From: Erysipelotrichaceae bacterium | Lineage (GTDB): Bacteria; Bacillota_I; Bacilli_A; RFN20; CAG-826 | DNA: 42,129 nucleotides | Direction: 5' to 3' | NCBI GenBank assembly: GCA_022777645.1 | Contig: JALFFX010000024.1 | Coordinates: forward strand, 1-42,129 | In this document: in pieces, positions 36,281 to 42,129 of the stretch | Position numbering within the stretch: position 1 is the stretch's first letter | Layout: each line of letters begins with the position of its first letter | The notes under the pieces: generated by a model | Databases searched by the model: none | What the model was told of the DNA's origin: nothing | The model's input: the letters and a program-made list of their open reading frames with translations, nothing else | Made by a program: the position numbers and the translations under genes

Positions 36281-37615
36281 ATGGATTATAAAAAATTAAT
36301 GAAACAATATCACGTTGATATGCTTGATGTATTGAAGCGTTTTATTTTAATTCCGTCTGTATATGATGAAAAAACAAAAACCAAAGAGATGCCTTTTGGT
36401 AAAGATGTTAATGACGCTTTAACTTTTATGGCTCGTCTTGGTGAAAGATATGGCTACGATGTTGATCGCTGTGACGGATATGCCACTGAGATTACAATTG
36501 GCGAAGGCGAAAAATTAATTTCAATTTTTGCTCACGCCGATGTTGTTCCTGCTCCAGGTGAGTGGAAATATGGCCCTTTTAATCCTGTTGTTGAAAACAA
36601 TAATTTATATGGTCGCGGAACAAGTGATGATAAAGGACCTTTAATTGCAGCATTTTATGCTGCAAAAGCATTATATGATAATTCATTAATTAAAAATACA
36701 CGAATCCGTTTTGTTGTTGGTGGCGATGAAGAAAGAGGTTCATCATGTCTCCATCATTATTTTGAAGTCCTTAAAAAAGAAGAACCTACATATGGTTTTA
36801 CTCCAGATAGTGATTTCCCTTTAATTTATGGTGAAAAAGGAATAACCGATTTCCATGTTACAAAGAAAATCGTTATTCCAAATGTTAAATCTATTAAAGG
36901 TGGAGTGGTCACTAATGCGGTATGCGATAAGGTATTAGTCGAAATGGATAAAGATGAATCATTTATCTCATATCTAAAAGATAATAATGTTGAATTTGAA
37001 CAAACTGAAAATGGCCTCATCTTTTTAGGTAAAGCAGTTCATGGTAGCACTCCTCAATTTGGTAAAAATGCTGCCCTAATCGCTTTAGAAATGCTTGGCA
37101 AATATTATCATGTTGATGAACTTATCAAAATCGGCAGTGAATTATCTGATACAACTGGTAAAGCATTTGATTTATATTCACATAGTGAACTTCTTGGCGA
37201 CACAACTTATTGTGTTGGCATTATTTCTTATGAAAATAATGAATTATATTTTACTGTCAATTTCCGTTACAACGAAAATGTAAAACCAGAATTATATAAA
37301 GCAAATTTTGATCATCATTTTAATGTTGAATCAACAATGAAAGAGCCTTCTAACCCATTATTATTTGATCCAAAATGTGATTTAGTATCGACTTTATTAA
37401 AAGCTTATCGTCTTGAAACAAATGATATGAGTGCACCTTTAACATCTGGTGGTGGAACATATGCCAAACACGCGAAAAACACAATTGCATTTGGCGCTTT
37501 ATTCCCAAATCGAGAATCAACGATGCACGAAATTGATGAATATATCAATTTAGATGAATTTTATCTTTCAAGCGCAATATATGCGCATGCGATTAAATTA
37601 TTAATTGATTTATGA
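36281..37615 (+). CDS. pepV: M20-family dipeptidase (PepV-like)
   Basis: Zinc-dependent cytosolic dipeptidase, 444 residues. Metal and catalytic motifs: HADVVPAPGEWKYGPF (metal-binding His and catalytic Asp), GRGTSDDKGP (bridging Asp), GGDEERGSS (catalytic Glu pair), PDSDFPLIYGEKG, and STMHEIDEYI (His ligand). Has a lid domain insertion. Ribosome site AAAGGA upstream. Overlaps trmB by four bases (ATGA). High confidence. Confidence 0.95.
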   Translation: MDYKKLMKQYHVDMLDVLKRFILIPSVYDEKTKTKEMPFGKDVNDALTFMARLGERYGYDVDRCDGYATEITIGEGEKLISIFAHADVVPAPGEWKYGPFNPVVENNNLYGRGTSDDKGPLIAAFYAAKALYDNSLIKNTRIRFVVGGDEERGSSCLHHYFEVLKKEEPTYGFTPDSDFPLIYGEKGITDFHVTKKIVIPNVKSIKGGVVTNAVCDKVLVEMDKDESFISYLKDNNVEFEQTENGLIFLGKAVHGSTPQFGKNAALIALEMLGKYYHVDELIKIGSELSDTTGKAFDLYSHSELLGDTTYCVGIISYENNELYFTVNFRYNENVKPELYKANFDHHFNVESTMKEPSNPLLFDPKCDLVSTLLKAYRLETNDMSAPLTSGGGTYAKHAKNTIAFGALFPNRESTMHEIDEYINLDEFYLSSAIYAHAIKLLIDL

Positions 37616-38226
37616 GAACAAAATTTAAGCCTTGGGCAGTTTCATATTTAAAAGAACATCAAGAAATTATTCTTGATGATATTGAAAAGCATCAAAACTT
37701 TTTTGCAAAAGAAATATATATAGAAATTGGTTCTGGAAAAGGCGATTTTATTTTAGGAATGTCTCGACTATATCCTGATATTAATTTTATCGCGATTGAA
37801 AAAGTTGAATCTGTCGCTGGTGTCATGGCTAAAAAGATAGTCGATAACGACATTAAAAATGTTTTAATTTATCCAGGTGACATCGTCAATTTATTTTCTT
37901 CGCTAAAAGACAAAAGTATTGGAAAGATATTTCTAAATTTCTCTGATCCATGGCCAAAAAAGAAACACGCGAAAAGGCGTTTGACTTTTATTAAATTTTT
38001 AAATGAATATTATCGACTACTTAAAGATGATGGTGAATTGATTTTTAAATCTGATAATGATGGATTATATGAATTTAGTTTAGAAGAAATCAAATTATCA
38101 AAATTTAATTTAATCGATCATACTTTCGATTATATATTCGATGATAAATGTGATGCGATGAGTGAATACGAAAAGAAATTTCGTGAAAAAGGACAAAAAA
38201 TCCATCGCTTTGTATTAAAAAAATAA
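37612..38226 (+). CDS. trmB: tRNA (guanine46-N7)-methyltransferase
   Basis: Makes m7G46 in tRNA with SAM. 204 residues: EIGSGKGDFILGM (SAM), FIAIEKVESVA, and the signature NFSDPWPKKKHAKRRL. Start overlaps the pepV stop. Followed two bases later by the YtpR-N fusion gene, matching Bacillus where trmB and ytpR are neighbours. High confidence. Confidence 0.95.
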   Translation: MRTKFKPWAVSYLKEHQEIILDDIEKHQNFFAKEIYIEIGSGKGDFILGMSRLYPDINFIAIEKVESVAGVMAKKIVDNDIKNVLIYPGDIVNLFSSLKDKSIGKIFLNFSDPWPKKKHAKRRLTFIKFLNEYYRLLKDDGELIFKSDNDGLYEFSLEEIKLSKFNLIDHTFDYIFDDKCDAMSEYEKKFREKGQKIHRFVLKK

Positions 38227-38228
38227 TT

Positions 38229-39599
38229 ATGGCTCGCTTATTTTATGACCGTAAAAATTACGGCGATTGCTTAATAATAAAATATGTTGAATTAGACTTT
38301 AATAATGTAGTCGAAAAAGAAGATTCAACTGCCTATTATTTAAACGATGAATTGGTGATGGTTAAAATTAAAAAATTTTCCAAAATATCAAAAATTCATC
38401 ACGAAGGCGAAATTATAGATCCAAGTGATAAATTTATTGAACTTGTAAATTATGTCTTAAAAAATAATTGTTATGAAACAATAAAAGGAGTTAAGAAAAT
38501 GGAACTAGAAATTAAATTAAAAGAAGAAGGAAAAATTGCTAGATTAACTAATAAAACCTTTAATTTTGATCCACGTTTAAAAGATGGCTTTTTTGCCGCT
38601 AATTACTTTTTAAAAAGTAATTATATCGTTTCGAATTTTCATCCAAATCATATTGTAACAATGCAATGGTTTCAAAGAACAGATGATGCCATGCTTTGCG
38701 GTGTTGATGAAGCAATCGCACTCATCCATACTTTTGCCAAAAACCCACAAGATTTAAAGATTGAAGCACTTAATGATGGCGATTTAATTTCTGCAAATGA
38801 ACCTGTTTTAAAAGTCACTGGTAGATATGAAGATTTTGGCTATTTAGAAAGCATGATTGATGGCATTTTAGCACGTCGAAGTTCGGTTGCCACTAATGTA
38901 TATCGCACAGTTCGCGAATTAAAGGGAAAAGATATTTTCTCAATGGCGGATAGACAAGATGAATATAGCACTCAAATCGGTGATGGATATGCAAGCTATG
39001 TTGCTGGCATTAGAAAAGTATCGACAGACGCCCAAGGATTGTGGTGGGGTGGAAAAGGTGTTGGTACAATGCCTCATGCTTTAATTCAAATTTGTGGCGG
39101 AGATATTATCAAAGCCAGCGATTTGTATCATAAAGCCTATCCAAACGAACAAGTAACTGCGCTTATTGATTACAATAATAATGTTGTTGTTGATTCTGTT
39201 AATTTAGCTAAACATTTAGGACATACATTAAGAGCAGTTCGCGTCGATACATCAAAAGCATTAATCGACCATTATTTTGATGATAAAGACACTTCCGGTT
39301 TTGACCCTCATGGAGTTTGTAAAGAATTAATCTTTGCGTTAAGAAAAGCGCTTGATGATAACGGTTTTGACTATGTCAAAATTATTGTTTCTTCATCGTT
39401 TGACGCTAAAAAGATCAAAGAATGGGTTTCATTAAATGTACCTGTCGACACATATGGTGTTGGTACATCTTTTGTCAATAATATGACTTGTGGCTTTACT
39501 GGTGATTTAGTCGTTTTAGATGGCAAGCCTGAAGCTAAAGAAGGCCGAAAAAATATTCCATCAGACCGCTTAAAACCAGTCAATTACCCAATCTATTAA
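38229..39599 (+). CDS. YtpR N-terminal domain fused to nicotinate phosphoribosyltransferase
   Basis: 456 residues in two parts. Residues 1-85 (FYDRKNYGDCLII..., ending DKFIELVNYVLKNN) resemble DUF4479, the N-terminal domain of Bacillus YtpR, without YtpR's EMAP-type tRNA-binding domain. Residues 91-456 form a nicotinate phosphoribosyltransferase of the NAD salvage pathway: NKTFNFDPRLKDGFF, VTMQWFQRTDDAMLCGVDEAIAL, ADRQDEY, VSTDAQGLWWGGKGVGTMPH, ALIDYNNN and TYGVGTSF. The join carries AAAAGGAG (38483-38490) eight bases before an in-frame ATG (38499-38501). Both the fusion and a stand-alone enzyme of 366 residues could therefore be made. No frameshift. Family calls: NAPRT sure, DUF4479 moderate. 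Confidence 0.8.
   Translation: MARLFYDRKNYGDCLIIKYVELDFNNVVEKEDSTAYYLNDELVMVKIKKFSKISKIHHEGEIIDPSDKFIELVNYVLKNNCYETIKGVKKMELEIKLKEEGKIARLTNKTFNFDPRLKDGFFAANYFLKSNYIVSNFHPNHIVTMQWFQRTDDAMLCGVDEAIALIHTFAKNPQDLKIEALNDGDLISANEPVLKVTGRYEDFGYLESMIDGILARRSSVATNVYRTVRELKGKDIFSMADRQDEYSTQIGDGYASYVAGIRKVSTDAQGLWWGGKGVGTMPHALIQICGGDIIKASDLYHKAYPNEQVTALIDYNNNVVVDSVNLAKHLGHTLRAVRVDTSKALIDHYFDDKDTSGFDPHGVCKELIFALRKALDDNGFDYVKIIVSSSFDAKKIKEWVSLNVPVDTYGVGTSFVNNMTCGFTGDLVVLDGKPEAKEGRKNIPSDRLKPVNYPIY
38483..38501 (+). promoter_or_regulatory. Internal ribosome site and second start within the fusion gene
   Basis: AAAAGGAG, eight-base spacer, ATG, in frame with the upstream domain. It is a better ribosome site than the one at the first ATG (38229), which has none. 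The site decides that the phosphoribosyltransferase can be translated alone. Confidence 0.6.
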
Positions 39600-39608
39600 T
39601 TAATTATA

Positions 39609-39637
39609 TTGTCTATGAAAACATTTTCATTTATAAT
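39609..39637 (+). promoter_or_regulatory. Promoter of the LacI-family gene with embedded operator
   Basis: TTGTCT (39609-39614), a 17-base spacer, and a perfect TATAAT (39632-39637). The dyad TGAAAACATTTTCA (39616-39629) fills the spacer, matching the arms of a LacI/CcpA-type operator (central CA instead of CG). This placement predicts autorepression. TTGGAGG (39653-39659) precedes the ATG at 39667. Confidence 0.7.
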
Positions 39638-39666
39638 GAAAATATAAATCAATTGGAGGTATTTTT

Positions 39667-40668
39667 ATGGATTATCTAAAGGATCGTGTGACTATATATG
39701 AAGTTGCTAAACAAAGTGGTGTTTCTCTTGCCACTGTCAGTAGAGTAATTAATAATCACGATAATGTTACTCCAAAAACAAGAGCAAAAGTTAACGAAAC
39801 TATCGCTCGTTTAGGATATAAGCCAAGCGGATTAGCGCAAGCCCTTGCTACAAATAAATCAACGAACATTGGCGTTGTTATTCCTTCTGCTAATTATGTT
39901 TACATTTCAAACATGTTAAATGGTATTACCGAAGTCGCTAAAGAAAAAGGCTTCACATTGTCGCTTTTTGTTACAGCCCATTCTCGTGATGACGCATTAA
40001 GAATGCTTGAAAAAGTTATTACATCGCATGTTGATGGCGCAATTATCTTCGATGATGAATTAGATGAAGAAGATGTTGCTAAATTATCTTCTTATTGTGT
40101 TCCTACCATTGTTATTAATAACAATGTTCAAGGAGATAGAGTCGGTTGTGTTGTCTTTGGATATGAACATAATTTAATTCATGTTTTAGAAAATCATTTC
40201 AAAGATGATAATTCAAAACGCCCAGTGTTCCTCCATGTTCATAACTGCGGCCGCTTATTAGCTCGTACTGAAAAAGCTTTTATAAAAGCTTGTAATGAAG
40301 CAAATCGCGATTATAAAATTATGAACGTTGATGATTCTTATTCGCGAACATATCAAGATTTCAAAGAATATTTCAAAACTCATAATAGTGGCTATTTTAT
40401 TGCTTATCGTGATTCAATTGCAGCTGCTATCTTAAATGCTGCTACCGATTCAAATCTTCGTGTTCCTGAAGATGTTGAAGTTGTTTCTTTGATTGGTACA
40501 AAATATGCAAATATCACAAGACCAACAATTTCTTCATTTGCAATTAATATGCATGAAGTTGGAAAACGCGCTATGTATATGCTTATCGATTTATCAAATC
40601 ACGCCCTTGAAAGAAAGACATATCGCTTTGAATCAACATATATCAAACGCGAATCAACAAAGGAGTAA
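39667..40668 (+). CDS. LacI/GalR-family transcriptional regulator
   Basis: 333 residues. N-terminal LacI HTH: VTIYEVAKQSGVSLATVSRVINN (8-30), hinge helix SGLAQALA (leucine lever), then a periplasmic-binding-protein-like effector domain (about 68-333) starting NIGVVIPS. Similar to CcpA in the HTH and in lying before tyrS, but the effector domain is divergent (for example, HDSIA-type residues read YRDSIAAA), so CcpA, MalR-like or a sugar repressor all remain possible. It has its own promoter with an overlapping operator. Family confident, regulon inferred. Confidence 0.9.
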   Translation: MDYLKDRVTIYEVAKQSGVSLATVSRVINNHDNVTPKTRAKVNETIARLGYKPSGLAQALATNKSTNIGVVIPSANYVYISNMLNGITEVAKEKGFTLSLFVTAHSRDDALRMLEKVITSHVDGAIIFDDELDEEDVAKLSSYCVPTIVINNNVQGDRVGCVVFGYEHNLIHVLENHFKDDNSKRPVFLHVHNCGRLLARTEKAFIKACNEANRDYKIMNVDDSYSRTYQDFKEYFKTHNSGYFIAYRDSIAAAILNAATDSNLRVPEDVEVVSLIGTKYANITRPTISSFAINMHEVGKRAMYMLIDLSNHALERKTYRFESTYIKRESTKE

Positions 40669-40671
40669 AAA

Positions 40672-41925
40672 ATGGTTAATATCATAGATGAATTAAAAGA
40701 AAGAGGACTTATCAAAGATTTTTCAAACGAAGAAGAAGTTCACAAAATGTTTGAAACTCCTCAAACAATTTATTGTGGCTTTGATCCTTCTGCATCATCG
40801 ATGCATTTAGGCAATTTCGTTATGATTTCCGTTCTCATGCGACTTCAAAAAGCTGGCCATAGAATTATTGCTGTTGTCGGTGGTGCTACTGGCATGATTG
40901 GTGATCCAAGTGGCAAAAGCAAAGAAAGAAATCTTCTCGATAAACAATCACTTGCAAACAATACCGCTTCCATTAAATCACAACTTGAAAGATTTATTAA
41001 TCTTGAAGATCCTAAAAAAGGCATAATTGTTAACAATTATGACTGGATCAGCAAATTATCAGTATTAGATTATTTAAGAGATTACGGAAAATATTTTCCA
41101 GTAAATTATATGCTTTCAAAAGATATTGTTTCCTCTCGTCTTCAAAGCGGTGTTTCATATACAGAATTCTCTTATATGATTCTTCAATCAATCGATTTTT
41201 TAACATTATATCTTAACGAAGGATGTTCACTTCAAATCGGTGGTGGCGATCAATGGGGAAATCTTACAAGTGGATTAGAACTTATTAGAAAAACACAAGG
41301 AAATGATACTGAAGTTGGCTGTTTTACTGTCCCTCTTCTTTTAGATGGCCAAGGAAAGAAATTCGGTAAATCTGAAGGTGGTGCTTTATATCTTGATCCA
41401 AAATTGGTATCACCTTATAAACTTTATCAATTCTTGCTTAATAGTAGCGATGATGACGCTCCTAGATATTTGAAGATATTCTCATTCAAAAATATGGATG
41501 AAATCAATGCTATAATCAAAGAACATTACGAATCTTTAGGTCAACGAATTGCTCAAAAAGCTTTAGCGTTTGAAGTTGTTTCTATAATCCACGGCGAAGA
41601 AAAAGCTCTTGAAGCAGTTAATATGAGCCAAGTGCTATTTTCTGGAAATGTAAAATCTTTATCTAAAGATAATCTTGTTGAATTATTAGGAGATTTAACA
41701 GTTAATCTCGATGAAAATACATTATTAGAAGACGCTCTTATCCAAATAAAAGCTGCCTCAAGTAAACGTGAAGCACGTGAATTTATTAAAGGTAATTCTG
41801 TTGCTATCAATGGTGAAAAAATCACCGATTTAACAAAAGTATTAAATCGAAGTGATGCTTTATATAATGATTACGTTGTTATTAAACGTGGTAAGAAAAA
41901 TTATTATTTAATAAAATTCAATTAA
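40672..41925 (+). CDS. tyrS: Tyrosyl-tRNA synthetase
   Basis: Class Ic synthetase, 417 residues. HIGH-type SSMHLGNFV, VGGATGMIGDPSGKSKERN, QIGGGDQWGNLTSG, and KFGKSEGGA (KMSKS); C-terminal S4 domain (SKREAREFIKGNSVAINGE). AAAGGAG upstream; three bases after the regulator gene, with no T-box leader. High confidence. Confidence 0.95.
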   Translation: MVNIIDELKERGLIKDFSNEEEVHKMFETPQTIYCGFDPSASSMHLGNFVMISVLMRLQKAGHRIIAVVGGATGMIGDPSGKSKERNLLDKQSLANNTASIKSQLERFINLEDPKKGIIVNNYDWISKLSVLDYLRDYGKYFPVNYMLSKDIVSSRLQSGVSYTEFSYMILQSIDFLTLYLNEGCSLQIGGGDQWGNLTSGLELIRKTQGNDTEVGCFTVPLLLDGQGKKFGKSEGGALYLDPKLVSPYKLYQFLLNSSDDDAPRYLKIFSFKNMDEINAIIKEHYESLGQRIAQKALAFEVVSIIHGEEKALEAVNMSQVLFSGNVKSLSKDNLVELLGDLTVNLDENTLLEDALIQIKAASSKREAREFIKGNSVAINGEKITDLTKVLNRSDALYNDYVVIKRGKKNYYLIKFN

Positions 41926-41926
41926 C

Positions 41927-42129
41927 ATGAACAAGAAATTATTTCTTTTAACTTCTATCATCCCAACCTTTTGCCTTACATCGTGCAAAGGTTTTGTGGT
42001 GTATTTAGAAACAGCAAAAGAAATTCTTGAAAACTTAAAAGCAAGCGCTAATATCGATGACTATGTATTTGACAAAGTCACATGTTTGTTTAAAGAAGTT
42101 GATAAAGATAATTCTCGTGAAATGAAAAT
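41927..42129 (+). CDS. Lipoprotein, C-terminus cut by window edge
   Basis: ATG at 41927, one base after the tyrS stop; 67 complete codons seen. N-terminal lipoprotein signal: MNKKLFLLTSIIPTFCLTSC with lipobox LTSC (cysteine 20), then an acidic/lysine-rich helical segment. No family recognisable from this piece. The same LTSC/LSSC lipobox style is used by atpF and the thioredoxin-fold lipoprotein. Confidence 0.7.
   Translation, partial: MNKKLFLLTSIIPTFCLTSCKGFVVYLETAKEILENLKASANIDDYVFDKVTCLFKEVDKDNSREMK

Noticed and set aside
38483-38501. Frameshift or sequencing error splitting two genes
   Set aside because: The frame is continuous and the codons between the domains are ordinary; a true fusion with an internal start explains it without an error, though relatives should be compared.
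40669-40671. T-box leader for tyrS
   Set aside because: Only three bases separate tyrS from the upstream gene.

Overview
The window looks like a chromosomal segment of an uncultured, AT-rich, small-genome member of the Bacillota, probably a Bacilli/Mollicutes-adjacent lineage. The protein families are low-GC Gram-positive. The segment from gmk to rpmB keeps the Bacillus order (rqcH, gmk, priA, rsmB, rlmN, stp, prkC, rsgA, rpe, rpmB) with several genes lost. The ATP synthase b subunit is a predicted lipoprotein, as in mycoplasmas, and the Ser/Thr kinase lacks the PASTA region. TGA is a true stop (glpK, atpH, rsmB, rpe, glgD, glgA, pepV) and Trp is TGG, so the code is 11, not the Mycoplasma code 4. 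No tRNA, rRNA, IS element, prophage or CRISPR array was seen.

Layout. 1-2069 (minus): secreted endonuclease I with bacterial Ig-like repeats, running off the left edge. 2178-4765: glycerol kinase plus an overlapping unknown gene. 4819-6453 (minus): TGS/uridine-kinase-like nucleoside kinase. 6679-7887: PPi-dependent phosphofructokinase. 7981-14715: complete F-type ATP synthase operon (atpI-like, B, E, F, H, A, G, D, C). 14742-17512: thioredoxin-fold lipoprotein, pyrophosphatase, choline-kinase-like gene and trmL on alternating strands. 17509-28688: rqcH, then a ten-gene gmk-to-rpe operon ending in an unknown six-helix membrane protein, then rpmB. 29412-36263: glgC-glgD-glgA translationally coupled into leuS and coaX. 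36281-39599: pepV, trmB and a YtpR-N/nicotinate phosphoribosyltransferase fusion. 39667-42129: LacI-family regulator, tyrS and the start of a lipoprotein gene.

How the genes fit together. Glycerol kinase, PPi-phosphofructokinase, ribulose-phosphate epimerase and glycogen synthesis point to a fermenter that stores sugar. PPi-PFK and pyrophosphatase share a cre-like AGCGCTTAC element upstream. The ATP synthase rotor has a two-carboxylate ion site (E25/E58) that suggests Na+ coupling. The LacI regulator has a GAAAACATTTTC dyad inside its own promoter, and a nearly identical dyad (GAAAATATTTTC) lies in the glgC leader.

The most unusual features are: (1) a run of promoters whose predicted +1 falls on or within a few bases of the start codon, implying common leaderless transcription; (2) a protein with a 19-cysteine Cys-Asp repeat tail sitting where def-fmt normally lies; (3) an RsmB homologue that has lost both catalytic cysteines; (4) a domain fusion with an embedded Shine-Dalgarno and in-frame second start; (5) a shortened RqcH with an altered DR motif. 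All calls come from reading the sequence; no searches were run.
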